Source of the DNA: Nisaea sediminum
Lineage (GTDB): Bacteria > Pseudomonadota > Alphaproteobacteria > Thalassobaculales > Thalassobaculaceae
Direction: 5' to 3'
DNA: 64,000 nucleotides
Assembly (NCBI RefSeq): GCF_014904705.1
Contig: NZ_JACZCQ010000006.1
Coordinates: forward strand, 930,001 to 994,000
In this document: piece after piece, positions 15,159 to 23,596 of the stretch
Layout: every line of letters starts with the position of its first letter
Numbering within the stretch: the first letter of the stretch is position 1
Notes under the pieces: generated by a model
The model's database searches: none
Seen by the model: the letters and a program-made list of their open reading frames with translations, nothing else
Told to the model about the DNA's origin: nothing
Position numbers and translations under genes: made by a program

Positions 15159-16213
15159 GTGCGCGCAGTCTCGATCTCAAGATCTACGCCTTTCTGATCG
15201 CCGTCGGCATCATAGGCCCCTGGCTCGTCCCCTCGATCACCAGCCAGATGGCGGTGATGTGGCTGATGGTCCTGATGGCCGTCACCTGGGACATGACCGG
15301 CGGGCAGATGGGCTACAACTCGCTCGGCAACATCACCTTCTTCGGTCTTGGCATGTATGCCTCGGCGGTGGTGCAGATCGGCCTCGTCTACGACGTGATG
15401 GAGTACACCTCGGCCTTCGGCGCCATCAAGGTGGACTTCACGGTCTCGCAATACTGGACCGGTCTGATTCTCGGCATCGGAGCGGGGGGCGCGGTGGCGA
15501 CGGTGTTCGCCCTGTTGGTCGGGCCCTTCATGCTGGGCCTGCGCGGCCCCTATTTCGCCATCGGCACGCTCGGCCTCGCGGTCGCTGTGGCGGAACTGAT
15601 CAGCGGCTGGCGCTATGTCGGCGGCGGCAGCGGCATCTCCATGCCGATCTTCCCCGGCGAGGCGGGTACCGGATCGATCGTCTTCTACGTCATGTTCTTC
15701 GTGCTCGCGATCGTCTGTCACCTGGTGATCCGGGCGGTCTACCGCACCCGTTTCGGTCTCGCCATCAACGCGATCCGCGACGACGAGGACAAGGCCGAGG
15801 CGATGGGCATCCACACCACGCGCTACAAGGTGCTGGCCTGGGCGATCTCCGCCTTCTTCATGGGCATGGCGGGGGCCATCTTCGGAAACATGTCCGGGTT
15901 CATCGAGCCGCTCGAGGTTGCCTTCCCGACCGCCACCTTCGGCATCTTCATGGTCGCCATGGCCCTGCTCGGCGGCAAGGGGACGCTCTGGGGCCCGGTG
16001 CTCGGCGCCATTCTCTTCCACATCGTCAAGGAAGTGACCTGGACCGAGCTGCTCGGCTGGCAGTGGGTCGCGCTCGGCGCGATCATCATCCTCAACATCG
16101 TCTATTTCCAGCAGGGCATCCTCGGCTGGGCCCAGGACCGCTGGCCGTCGCTCTTCGGCGTCACGGTGGACGAGAAAATGAGCCGGACCGGCCAGACGGA
16201 GGCAGCGGAATGA
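15155..16213 (+). CDS. livM: Branched-chain amino acid-type ABC permease LivM
   Basis: 352-residue permease partner of LivH. The QMGYNSLGNITFFGLGMYA segment and the FGLAINAIRDDEDKAEAMG cytoplasmic loop are family signatures. About nine to ten hydrophobic helices can be traced, with a hydrophilic C-terminal tail. It is coupled to its neighbours by four-base overlaps at both ends (livH stop/livM start and livM stop/livG start), so the two permeases and first ATPase are made stoichiometrically. Confidence 0.92.
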   Translation: MSARSLDLKIYAFLIAVGIIGPWLVPSITSQMAVMWLMVLMAVTWDMTGGQMGYNSLGNITFFGLGMYASAVVQIGLVYDVMEYTSAFGAIKVDFTVSQYWTGLILGIGAGGAVATVFALLVGPFMLGLRGPYFAIGTLGLAVAVAELISGWRYVGGGSGISMPIFPGEAGTGSIVFYVMFFVLAIVCHLVIRAVYRTRFGLAINAIRDDEDKAEAMGIHTTRYKVLAWAISAFFMGMAGAIFGNMSGFIEPLEVAFPTATFGIFMVAMALLGGKGTLWGPVLGAILFHIVKEVTWTELLGWQWVALGAIIILNIVYFQQGILGWAQDRWPSLFGVTVDEKMSRTGQTEAAE

Positions 16214-16959
16214 GCGGCAACCTGATCGAAGTGCGCGGCGTCTCCAAGAGCTATGGCGGCGTCGTCGCGAACAAGGATGTCAGCATCGATGTCGCCGAGG
16301 GCGGCATCACCGGGCTGATCGGGCCGAACGGGTCGGGCAAGACCACGCTCTTCAACTCGATCGTCGGCTACCATCCGATCGACGAGGGTTCGATCAGGTT
16401 CCGGGGCAAGGAGATCTCCAAGCTCCGGGTGCCCGAGATCGCGCGGCTCGGCCTGCTCCGGACCTTCCAGCAGACCCGCATCTACTCGAAGATGGATTGC
16501 ATGAAGAACATGCTGATCTCGGTCTCGCACCGGGACGAGGGCCTCGGCGCCATGTTCGGCTCCATGCGGGACCGCGAGACCGAGGAGTTCGCGGAGGAGC
16601 TGCTGGAATTCGTCGGGCTCTACCAGAAGCGCTTTCTGGTCGCGGGCGAACTCTCTTTCGGCCAGCAGAAGCTGCTCGAATTCGCGATGGCCCTGATGAA
16701 CCGGCCGCAGGTGCTGCTGCTCGACGAGCCGACGGCGGGGATCAACCCGACCCTGATCAACGGTCTGATCGACCGGCTGAAACGGGCGAACGAGCAGTTC
16801 GGCATCACCCTCTTCGTCATCGAGCACAATATGCGGGTGATCATGAATCTTGCCGACCGGATCTCCTGCCTCGCCCACGGCGAGCTGCTGGCGACCGGAA
16901 CGCCGGACGAGATCCAGAGCGACCCGCGCGTGGTCGACGCCTATCTGGGAGCCCACTGA
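16210..16959 (+). CDS. livG: ABC transporter ATP-binding protein LivG
   Basis: 249-residue ATPase. Walker A GPNGSGKTT at residues 38-46, signature LSFGQQKLLE, Walker B VLLLDEP, followed by the GINP variant of the D-loop seen in LivG. The switch His lies in VIEHNM. Length and motifs are normal for LivG. The stop shares a base with the livF start (TGATG). Confidence 0.93.
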   Translation: MSGNLIEVRGVSKSYGGVVANKDVSIDVAEGGITGLIGPNGSGKTTLFNSIVGYHPIDEGSIRFRGKEISKLRVPEIARLGLLRTFQQTRIYSKMDCMKNMLISVSHRDEGLGAMFGSMRDRETEEFAEELLEFVGLYQKRFLVAGELSFGQQKLLEFAMALMNRPQVLLLDEPTAGINPTLINGLIDRLKRANEQFGITLFVIEHNMRVIMNLADRISCLAHGELLATGTPDEIQSDPRVVDAYLGAH

Positions 16960-17843
16960 TGAGCGATCAGCAGAACAGCGAGACCGCCTCCGAGCGGGAA
17001 AAGCGGATCAGCGGCTATGGCAGCGGCGGCGTCGAGACGGTCATTTCCGTCGAGGACGTGGTCCGCCAGGTCGAGGCCATCGCCGAGGGGCCGGACCTGG
17101 CCCGGATCGATGCGCTCGCCGGTCCCGAGCCCTATGTCTCCATCGAGTCCTTGCGTGCCGGCTACGGCAAGATGGAGATCCTGCACGATTTTTCGCTCAA
17201 GGTCGGCAAGGGCCAGTCCTGCTGCCTGATCGGACCGAACGGTGCCGGCAAGTCGACGATCCTGCATTCGATCTTCGGCTTCACCAACATTTTCTCCGGC
17301 AAGATCAGCGTCGGCGGTCAGGACGTTACCCACTATTCCTCGAACGAGAAGCTGAAGAATGCGGGCATCGCCTACATCCTGCAGGACAAGTCGGTGTTCG
17401 GCGGCATGACGGTCGAGGAAAATCTCTGGATGGGCGGCTACCTGAAGGAGAAGACCTCCGAGGCGAAGGAGGCGGCGGAGCGGATCTTCGAGAAATATCC
17501 GCGCCTCGCAGCGCGCCGCAACCATCAGGCCAAGGTGCTTTCCGGCGGCGAGCGCCGGCTGCTCGAAATCAGCCGCGCGCTGGTAATGGAACCTGAGGTG
17601 CTGCTGGTGGACGAGCCGTCGATCGGTCTCGAGCCGCGCTTCATCGACATGGTATTCGAGATCCTCGACGACCTGCAGCGGGTCGAGGGCAAGACCATCC
17701 TGATGGTGGAGCAGAACGCCAAGAAGGGGCTGGAGTTCGCCGATATCGGCTATGTCCTGGTCTCGGGCCAGACGGCGATGGCCGGTACGGGCGAAGAGCT
17801 GCTAGCGAACCCGGAAGTCGGGCGGCTGTTCCTCGGAGGGTGA
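16959..17843 (+). CDS. livF: ABC transporter ATP-binding protein LivF with N-terminal extension
   Basis: 294-residue ATPase. Walker A GPNGAGKST at residues 92-100, signature LSGGERRLLE, Walker B VLLVDEP; the usual switch His after Walker B is replaced by Gln (MVEQNA), as in many LivF proteins. The ABC domain begins only at about residue 58. The first ~57 residues are polar and charged and are not part of the usual ~235-residue LivF. The ATG at 16959 is coupled to livG (TGATG), so the extension looks genuine. It ends seven bases before the convergent RES toxin gene. Confidence 0.92.
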   Translation: MSDQQNSETASEREKRISGYGSGGVETVISVEDVVRQVEAIAEGPDLARIDALAGPEPYVSIESLRAGYGKMEILHDFSLKVGKGQSCCLIGPNGAGKSTILHSIFGFTNIFSGKISVGGQDVTHYSSNEKLKNAGIAYILQDKSVFGGMTVEENLWMGGYLKEKTSEAKEAAERIFEKYPRLAARRNHQAKVLSGGERRLLEISRALVMEPEVLLVDEPSIGLEPRFIDMVFEILDDLQRVEGKTILMVEQNAKKGLEFADIGYVLVSGQTAMAGTGEELLANPEVGRLFLGG

Positions 17844-17850
17844 GCGGGGT

Positions 17851-18558
17851 CTAGCGTGCCACCCGGAATACCTGCTTCATGTCATTGTCCCTGACGAGGT
17901 CCACGACCGCTCCGTCCCAGTGGTAGTCGAGATGGCGCCCTTGGGACGGGGGTCTCGCGAGGTCCGGATAGAAGAGAGCGGCGCAGTTTCCCTCCGGATA
18001 CCGGACGCTCGGGTAGACCAAGCCGTCACTCCCGCCCTCCTTCAGCGAATACCCGAGTTTCCGTGCGGCAGCATATTCGTCCGGCGCGAGTTCGGCTGCA
18101 TATTGCTCGGGCGTCTCGCGAAGATCTGCAAACGTGCCTGCGATATCGAGGACAAGTTCGCGGAACTGCGACGTCCATCCCGGCGACTCTTCGGTCGCCC
18201 GCATGAAACGCTCATGGTGATGTATGGTCTCGGCGAGGGCGACCTCGAACCGGTCCCCGGCATAAAGGACGCCGAAACTGCCGTCGGAGAACCGGCTTGG
18301 CCGGTCGCGGCTGGCATGGGTGAAGGGAGCCATCAGGTAGGAGGAGCCGGGGCCGGAGACACGCCGCCCTTCCGGCACGAGATCGAGTCGGCCAACCTGA
18401 TCCAGAAGTCTCGGATTGGTCTTCTGTTCGGCGGAGAGGATGAGCAGCCAATCTTCCGGATCGGCGATATCCTCGAACAGGTCGATGGGCGGATAGAGCG
18501 AGCGAATGATGCGCCGTGCACCGGACCACGCGACCGGGTGGTGCGGGACCTCGCTCAC
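17851..18558 (-). CDS. RES domain toxin (NAD+-depleting)
   Basis: 235-residue RES domain protein, the toxin of Xre/MbcA/ParS-RES systems, which degrade NAD+ in characterised members. The core RFSDGSFGVLYAGD strand holds the conserved Arg and Tyr, and ALAETIHHHERFM holds the conserved Glu. SDGLVYPSVRYPEG is the typical late motif with Ser. The GTG start at 18558 overlaps the antitoxin stop (GTGA). The gene follows its antitoxin, as is usual for this family. Confidence 0.9.
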   Translation of the reverse strand: MSEVPHHPVAWSGARRIIRSLYPPIDLFEDIADPEDWLLILSAEQKTNPRLLDQVGRLDLVPEGRRVSGPGSSYLMAPFTHASRDRPSRFSDGSFGVLYAGDRFEVALAETIHHHERFMRATEESPGWTSQFRELVLDIAGTFADLRETPEQYAAELAPDEYAAARKLGYSLKEGGSDGLVYPSVRYPEGNCAALFYPDLARPPSQGRHLDYHWDGAVVDLVRDNDMKQVFRVAR

Positions 18559-18968
18559 CAGGCACCGCGTGCCGAGTCGAGATAGTCTCGCACGCGCATC
18601 AGGTCCGTCATTTCGCCCTGGCGCATGATGCTCAGCGCGCTCTGCCCACCGAACGCCGCGTTCGGCTTCTTGATCCAGGCATAGCCGCGGGCGGGCTCGC
18701 GGAAGACGATCCGCAGGCTCTTGTGGATCCCCATCAGGATCGCCAGTCGGGTTTTCTGGTCGCGCCCGAGGCGCCCGATCTTTCCGCTCTTCCAGCGGGC
18801 ATAGCTGCGCGGCGCGAGGTCCAGCAGTAGCGCACACTCTTCGTCTGTCAGGCCCCAATGGGCAAACAGCCGGACCGCGGCACGGAACAATGCGCCGCCT
18901 TCCTCGTCCGTAATCGGCGCCATGTGGAAGTCGGAAGGCGCAGTCTCGATCGGATGCAGGCTGATCAT
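18555..18968 (-). CDS. Xre/MbcA/ParS-type antitoxin
   Basis: 137-residue antitoxin with an Xre-like helix-turn-helix in the first half (GLTDEECALLLDLAPRSYARW) and the toxin-binding domain in the second (KPNAAFGGQSALSIMRQG, then the DLMRVRDYLDSARGAW end that blocks the RES active site in homologues). It starts at ATG 18968 with GGAG six bases upstream. That ribosome site overlaps one of two palindromic operators (18976-18984), so the protein probably represses its own transcription. Confidence 0.9.
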   Translation of the reverse strand: MISLHPIETAPSDFHMAPITDEEGGALFRAAVRLFAHWGLTDEECALLLDLAPRSYARWKSGKIGRLGRDQKTRLAILMGIHKSLRIVFREPARGYAWIKKPNAAFGGQSALSIMRQGEMTDLMRVRDYLDSARGAW

Positions 18969-18975
18969 GATTTCT

Positions 18976-19015
18976 CCATATGGCGAAATATAGTCAATTT
19001 AACGCCATATGGCAA
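18976..19015 (-). promoter_or_regulatory. Autoregulated promoter of the Xre/RES operon
   Basis: Inverted repeat CCATATGGC (18976-18984) and GCCATATGG (19004-19012), each half containing the palindrome CCATATGG. Read on the minus strand, a -35 TTGCCA (19015-19010) overlaps the distal copy. After 17 bp, a -10 TATATT (18992-18987) stands just before the proximal copy, which covers the start site and abuts the ribosome site. Binding of the Xre antitoxin would block RNA polymerase. Confidence 0.75.
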
Positions 19016-19031
19016 ACTCGCTTCTACGAGC

Positions 19032-19502
19032 TTAGCGCTCCAGCCCGAGCCGCTTGTGCCAGGCTTCGATGCTTTCTTCCGGATAGTCCTCGAAGCGCTG
19101 GTCCTTCGGTCCCGCATGCACCGGCACCCAGTCCGGCTTGCTGCCGAGCATCAGGTGCGTGCGCTCCGGTGCGGCCGGCAGCGGCGTGTCGATGGCGCCG
19201 GCCTGCGGGTGCACCAGTTCCGGCCAGCGCGGATCCCAGAGCCAGAGGGCGGATCCGCATTTGCTGCAGAAACTGCGCTCTGCCGGGCTCTCGCGGCCAT
19301 CCGTGACCGCGTTGTATTTCGAGATGTGCTCCGCACCCTCGACCTTCAGGCTTTCGAAATCGCCGGAGAGGTTGATCGCATAGCCGCCGCTGCCCGCCGT
19401 CTTGCGGCAGATCGAGCAGTAGCAGAGGTTGAAGGGATAGGGGTGCCGGCTCTCCAGGCTGAACCGCACGGCGCCGCAATGGCAGGAACCCTCAAGTTTC
19501 AC
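19032..19502 (-). CDS. GFA family protein (glutathione-dependent formaldehyde-activating-like)
   Basis: 156-residue zinc protein of the GFA/CENP-V fold. Zinc ligands are seen in GSCHCGAVRF, CYCSICRKT and FCSKCGSAL. Most family members have no proven substrate; one was described as accelerating the adduct of glutathione with formaldehyde. The GTG at 19502 is chosen because GGAG precedes it by seven bases and the product then starts directly at the first zinc motif. It overlaps the 3' end of rsmD by 11 bases and so is likely the last gene of the rluB-like/rsmD operon. Confidence 0.87.
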   Translation of the reverse strand: MKLEGSCHCGAVRFSLESRHPYPFNLCYCSICRKTAGSGGYAINLSGDFESLKVEGAEHISKYNAVTDGRESPAERSFCSKCGSALWLWDPRWPELVHPQAGAIDTPLPAAPERTHLMLGSKPDWVPVHAGPKDQRFEDYPEESIEAWHKRLGLER

Positions 19503-20085
19503 CGAGCGTCTCCTTTCCCGCATCGACGCTGAAATTCGGCCGGAAGAAATTCAGCCGGGCGCGGCCGTAGGTGCGCGCCTCGACCTCATCCAGCCATTCC
19601 GGCACCTCGAGCTCCTCGCCTTTCTCGCATTCGATCACGATCAGGGTATTGCCGTCGATCCAGCCGCGCTCGTGCAGCTTGTCGAGCGCCGGCGCTGCCA
19701 GACCGCTGCGATAGGGCGGGTCCATCAGGACGAGGGTGACCGGGCGGGGGCTCGTGCGGTGCAGCGAGAGCACGTCGCCCTCGATCACGGTGACGTCGCC
19801 GCCGGCCCGCAGCTTCACGATGTTCTGCTTGAGCGCGGTCGCCGCTTCGCGGTCGCTCTCGATGAAGAAGACTTCCGCCGCGCCCCTCGAGAGAGCTTCG
19901 AGCCCGAGCGCGCCGGTGCCTGCGAAGACATCGACGACGAGGCCGTCCGTCACCGGGTCCCCGTGCTTGCCGCCCGCGAGAATTCCGAACAGCGACTCCC
20001 GCGTCCGGTCCGCGGTCGGCCGCGTGGTCCAGTTCTCAGGGGCGGCGAGTTTGGTTCCGCGATGCTTGCCCGCGACGATCCGCAT
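19492..20085 (-). CDS. rsmD: 16S rRNA (guanine(966)-N2)-methyltransferase RsmD
   Basis: 197-residue SAM-dependent methyltransferase acting on the assembling 30S subunit. It begins [13 protein letters not shown] and continues [13 protein letters not shown], both RsmD signatures. The SAM site is [16 protein letters not shown], and the catalytic DPPY lies in [14 protein letters not shown] 20085 has GGGGAG about seven bases upstream. It overlaps the upstream pseudouridine synthase gene by 50 bases, in the region coding for that protein's basic tail. Confidence 0.93.
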   Translation of the reverse strand: MRIVAGKHRGTKLAAPENWTTRPTADRTRESLFGILAGGKHGDPVTDGLVVDVFAGTGALGLEALSRGAAEVFFIESDREAATALKQNIVKLRAGGDVTVIEGDVLSLHRTSPRPVTLVLMDPPYRSGLAAPALDKLHERGWIDGNTLIVIECEKGEELEVPEWLDEVEARTYGRARLNFFRPNFSVDAGKETLGET

Positions 20086-21061
20086 GTTTCTCTCCCCGAG
20101 CCGGCCGCGGTCTTGCGTTTCCCCGGGAGCCATTCTGCTTGCCGCCGGGGCCGCGCGTCGAGCGCTTTTCCGTATCGTTTCCGGCCTTGCCTTTGGCCGG
20201 ACCCTTCCCGCCGACCGGACCCTTGCTCCCCGCCGCTGCCGCGCCCGGTTTCTTGCGCGGACCCTTGAACGGCGCCTTGGGTTTCGCCTTCGCGGTTCCG
20301 GTCTTCGTCTCTTCCTTGAAGCCGAGCTGTTCCTTCAGCGTGGCCTGCCGCACCTCCGCGACCTCGCCCGCCGGCAGGTCGCCAAGCTGGAAAGGACCGT
20401 AGGAGACCCGGATCAGACGGTTCACGCGGAGGCCGACATGCTCCATCAGCTTGCGGATTTCCCTGTTCTTGCCTTCGCGAATCCCGAGGGTGAGCCAGGT
20501 GTTCGACTTGCCCTCGATATCGCGCTCGACGGACACCGGTCCGTATTTGATGCCGTCGACGGTCGCGCCCTTCTTGAGCAGCTCGATGGAATTCTCTGTG
20601 ATCGAGCCGTAAACCCGGACGCGATACTTCCGGAGCCAGGCCGTCGACGGCAGTTCCAGCAGGCGCGACAGCTCTCCGTCATTGGTCAGCAGCAGCAGGC
20701 CCTCGGTGTCGAAGTCGAGGCGGCCGACGGTGACGACGCGCGGCATGTCCTTCGGCAGGGCGTCGAACACGGTCTCCCGCCCTTCCGGGTCCTTGTTCGT
20801 GGTCACCAGGCCGCGCGGCTTGTGGAAGCGCCAGAGCCTGGTCGGCTCGATCACCGGCAGATCCCGGCCGTCGACCCGGATCCGGGATTCCGAGGTCACG
20901 GTGACGGCGGGCGTGGTCAGGAGCTCGCCATCCACCTCGACGCGGCCGGCGGTGATCCATTGCTCGGCCTCGCGGCGCGAGCAGAGCCCGGCGCGGGCAA
21001 GCCGTTTGGCGATCCGCTCGGGACCGCGATCCTCGGTGAAGACTTTTTCGAATTCGCTCAT
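20036..21061 (-). CDS. RluB/RsuA-family pseudouridine synthase
   Basis: 341-residue rRNA pseudouridine synthase. The N-terminal S4 RNA-binding domain ([21 protein letters not shown]) is followed by the synthase domain with catalytic Asp in [13 protein letters not shown]. The last ~90 residues are a low-complexity Lys/Arg/Pro/Gly tail, often seen in alphaproteobacterial RluB proteins and likely to bind RNA. RluB acts on 23S rRNA position 2605 in E. coli; RsuA/RluE/RluF relatives cannot be excluded. It is divergent from tadA (87 bp). Confidence 0.88.
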   Translation of the reverse strand: MSEFEKVFTEDRGPERIAKRLARAGLCSRREAEQWITAGRVEVDGELLTTPAVTVTSESRIRVDGRDLPVIEPTRLWRFHKPRGLVTTNKDPEGRETVFDALPKDMPRVVTVGRLDFDTEGLLLLTNDGELSRLLELPSTAWLRKYRVRVYGSITENSIELLKKGATVDGIKYGPVSVERDIEGKSNTWLTLGIREGKNREIRKLMEHVGLRVNRLIRVSYGPFQLGDLPAGEVAEVRQATLKEQLGFKEETKTGTAKAKPKAPFKGPRKKPGAAAAGSKGPVGGKGPAKGKAGNDTEKRSTRGPGGKQNGSRGNARPRPARGEKHADRRGQASRNQTRRP

Positions 21062-21148
21062 GAATCAGGTCTTACGCGTGGGCGCGCGCGGATGCAACGC
21101 GCATCCAAACGGCTTGGAGCCGGGGACGCTTCCGGCTAGGAAGGAAAG

Positions 21149-21604
21149 ATGGACGCAAGAGGTGAAAATCCGATGGCGCTGGCCCTCGCCGAGGCGGAAG
21201 CGGCGGCGGCGCGCGGCGAGGTTCCGGTCGGCGCTGTGGTCACTGACGCGGCGGGCCGCGTGCTGGCCGCGGCCGGCAACCGGGTCGAGGAGTTGAACGA
21301 TCCGAGCGCCCATGCCGAGATCCTGGCGATCCGCGCGGCCGCGGCGAAGGTTGGCGCGCCGCGGCTCGTTGAGTGCGATCTCCATGTCACCCTCGAGCCC
21401 TGCCCGATGTGCGCCACGGCGATCGGGTTCGCCCGCATCCGCCGTCTCGTCTTCGGCGCCTACGATCCGAAGGGCGGCGGGGTCGAGCACGGGCCGAGGA
21501 TCTATACCCAGCCGACCTGCCACCACGCGCCGGAAGTGGTCGGCGGGGTCGAGGAAAGCCGCGCGGGCGAGTTGCTGCGCGAGTTCTTTCGCGACAGGCG
21601 TTAG
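21149..21604 (+). CDS. tadA: tRNA adenosine(34) deaminase TadA
   Basis: 151-residue zinc deaminase that makes inosine at the wobble base of tRNA-Arg(ACG). The HAEILAI motif gives the zinc His and the catalytic Glu; PCPMCA gives the two zinc Cys. RRLVFGAYDPKGG follows as in TadA. Length is normal. It lies ten bases before the sirtuin gene, so the two are probably co-transcribed. Confidence 0.94.
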   Translation: MDARGENPMALALAEAEAAAARGEVPVGAVVTDAAGRVLAAAGNRVEELNDPSAHAEILAIRAAAAKVGAPRLVECDLHVTLEPCPMCATAIGFARIRRLVFGAYDPKGGGVEHGPRIYTQPTCHHAPEVVGGVEESRAGELLREFFRDRR

Positions 21605-21613
21605 GAGGCCGAA

Positions 21614-22336
21614 ATGCAGCTCAATCTCTCGCCCGAAGCCTCCATCGTCATCCTGACCGGGGCGGGCATCTCCAAGGAAAGCGGTCTCGACACCTTCCGC
21701 GATGCGGACGGGATCTGGTCCAAGGTCAATCTGGAGGACGTGGCGACGCCGGAAGGCTATCTGCGGAATCCGGTCATGGTGCACGAATTCTACAATGCCC
21801 GCCGCCGCTCCCTGCTGAACGCCAACGTGCAGCCGAACGCGGCCCATGCGGCGCTCGCCCGGCTGGAGAAGGAATGGCCCGGCAATGTGCTGCTGGTGAC
21901 GCAGAATATCGACGATTTGCACGAACGGGCGGGTTCCGAAAAGCTCCTGCACATGCACGGCGAGATGCTGAAGGTGCGCTGCGAGCGCACCGGCGAAATC
22001 TTCGACTGGCGCGAGGATCTCAGCCTTGAGAGCCGCAATCCGACGACGAACGAGGCGGGTACGCTCCGCCCGCATGTGGTCTGGTTCGGCGAGATGCCGC
22101 TCTACATGGAGGAGATCTACGCGGCGCTGGCCGACGCCGATCTCTTCATCTCCATCGGCACCTCCGGCAACGTCTATCCCGCCGCCGGTTTCGTGCAGGA
22201 GGCCCGCATGCACGGCGCCCACACGATTGAGCTCAATCTCGAACCCTCCGAAGGCGCAACGCTCTTCGCCGAAAAGCGCTACGGCCCGGCGAGCGAGATC
22301 GTGCCGGCCTATGTCGAGGAACTGCTCGGCGCCTGA
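21614..22336 (+). CDS. cobB: NAD-dependent protein deacylase (sirtuin, class III)
   Basis: 240-residue sirtuin. The NAD site begins [27 protein letters not shown] and catalytic His in HMHGEMLKV follow. FYNARRR carries the Tyr and Arg that give SIRT5-like desuccinylase/demalonylase preference. Only the first of the usual four zinc cysteines is present (VRCERTG); the second pair, CxxC-type in E. coli CobB, is replaced by a polar loop ([10 protein letters not shown]). The overall match to CobB is otherwise close to the C-terminus. Confidence 0.92.
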   Translation: MQLNLSPEASIVILTGAGISKESGLDTFRDADGIWSKVNLEDVATPEGYLRNPVMVHEFYNARRRSLLNANVQPNAAHAALARLEKEWPGNVLLVTQNIDDLHERAGSEKLLHMHGEMLKVRCERTGEIFDWREDLSLESRNPTTNEAGTLRPHVVWFGEMPLYMEEIYAALADADLFISIGTSGNVYPAAGFVQEARMHGAHTIELNLEPSEGATLFAEKRYGPASEIVPAYVEELLGA

Positions 22337-22339
22337 CGG

Positions 22340-23020
22340 TCAGCCGACCAGGCCGCTCACATAGGCATTACGTTTTTTCAGGAAATCCCCCAGCAGTGCC
22401 GGATAGTCCGCGCCGACGGCGTTGCGCACGGAGTCTCTTTCAGAAAGTGCCTGGCGCCATTGCGCGAGCAATGGCAGGTCCTCCGCGAAGTGGAGCGCGG
22501 CGCGGCTCTCGAACACGTCCAGATATCTGAAGATCGGACCGAAGACGGCATCGACCAGCGAGAAGCGTTCTCCGGCGAAGAAGGGGGAGCCGTCGCCTGT
22601 CTCCAATTCCGTTTCGAGCCGTGCGAAGCCGTCCCGAAGCGCCTTGCTTTCCGCGTTGAATTTCTCTTCGTCAGGCGCGTTGTAGAGGCGGGCGATCCCG
22701 TTCAGCAGGGACGAGCCGAACTCGATCCAGCTTCTGTGCCGGGCGCGGTCCAGCGGATCGGCCGGGTGCAGCGGATTGGCTTGCGTCTCTTCGAGAAATT
22801 CGAGGATAACGGAAGACTCGAAAATAACGGCATCCCGCTCCCGGTCGCGGACCTGCAGCAACGGCACCTTTCCGAGCGGCGAGAGCGCGCGGAACCAGTC
22901 CGGCTTTTCGGCGAGATCGATATAGATCCGCTCGAACGGCACCCCTTTTTCCGCGAGAGCAATCGCGGCGCGCTGCACATAAGGGCAGAGGGTGTGGCTG
23001 ACCAAGGTGATCCTGCTCAT
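22340..23020 (-). CDS. Glutathione S-transferase family protein
   Basis: 226-residue GST. The N-terminal thioredoxin fold starts SRITLVSHTLCPYVQR, with a Cys rather than Ser/Tyr in the catalytic position as in omega/DHAR-like GSTs, and GKVPLLQV holds the cis-Pro. FESSVILEFLEE is the glutathione gamma-glutamyl site. The C-terminal helical domain includes SLVDAVFGPIFRYLD. ATG 23020 has GGAG six bases upstream. It is divergent from a MarR regulator and shares its operator region, which suggests an oxidative or electrophile response. Confidence 0.9.
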   Translation of the reverse strand: MSRITLVSHTLCPYVQRAAIALAEKGVPFERIYIDLAEKPDWFRALSPLGKVPLLQVRDRERDAVIFESSVILEFLEETQANPLHPADPLDRARHRSWIEFGSSLLNGIARLYNAPDEEKFNAESKALRDGFARLETELETGDGSPFFAGERFSLVDAVFGPIFRYLDVFESRAALHFAEDLPLLAQWRQALSERDSVRNAVGADYPALLGDFLKKRNAYVSGLVG

Positions 23021-23039
23021 CGTCGTCTCCAAAAAATAA

Positions 23040-23104
23040 ATGCATTTGCATGTATATTTGGTTTCGGGTTTAGCCTTGTCAAGATTGATGCGATTGCATC
23101 TATC
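23040..23104. promoter_or_regulatory. Divergent GST/marR promoter with two MarR-type operators
   Basis: Two related palindromes: ATGCATTTGCAT (23040-23051) and GATGCGATTGCATC (23087-23100). For the MarR gene, -35 TTGTCA (23076-23081) and a -10 near TCTATC (23099-23104) put the second palindrome between the boxes. On the minus strand a perfect TTGACA (23082-23077) overlaps that same -35, with an AT-rich -10 about 17 bp away and the first palindrome just downstream. One regulator could thus control both genes. Confidence 0.7.
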
Positions 23105-23119
23105 TGCTATCTCCCATGC

Positions 23120-23572
23120 ATGAAAACGTCGGGAACAGCGCTCACCGGGGCGCATCAGACCGCCTGGGTCCGGCTTGTCCGGGCCTCGGAGCGGATCCTT
23201 CAGCGGGTCGAATCAGCCCTCAAATCGGACGGCCTGCCACCGCTCGCCTGGTACGATCTGCTACTTGAGGTGAAGCGTGCGGAGCCGGACGGGCTGAGGC
23301 CCTACCAGCTGCAGTCGCGCATGCTGATCCCGCAATACAACATGTCCCGCCTAGTCGATCGTATGGCCAAGGCGGGTGTCATCGAGCGCCGGACCTGTGC
23401 CGAAGACGGTCGTGGACAGGTGATCTGCCTGACCGACGACGGCTTGGCCCTGCAGCAAAGAATGTGGCCAGTCTATCGCAGCGTACTCGAACGGGAGGTG
23501 GGCGGTCGCATGGACGAGGCGGGCGCCCTCGAACTGGCGGCGCTTCTCGCGCCGCTCGCCGAGGACGGCTAG
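23120..23572 (+). CDS. MarR family transcriptional regulator
   Basis: 150-residue winged-helix regulator. Helices run from HQTAWVRLVRASERIL; the recognition helix lies in QYNMSRLVDRMAKAGVIERR, followed by the wing with CAEDGRGQVICLTDDG (the DxRxx motif of the wing is reduced to EDGRG). It probably represses itself and the divergent GST through the two ATGC-type palindromes in the intergenic region. The start at 23120 is an ATG a few bases after an out-of-frame ATG; no strong ribosome site is seen, so the mRNA may be near-leaderless. Confidence 0.88.
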   Translation: MKTSGTALTGAHQTAWVRLVRASERILQRVESALKSDGLPPLAWYDLLLEVKRAEPDGLRPYQLQSRMLIPQYNMSRLVDRMAKAGVIERRTCAEDGRGQVICLTDDGLALQQRMWPVYRSVLEREVGGRMDEAGALELAALLAPLAEDG

Positions 23573-23596
23573 AACCCCGCCCGTCGTGACGGGCGC

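Noticed and set aside
15259-16210. Upstream extension of the livG frame through livM
   Set aside because: It is the livM coding region read in another frame; livG starts at the ATGA overlap at 16210 where the ABC domain begins.
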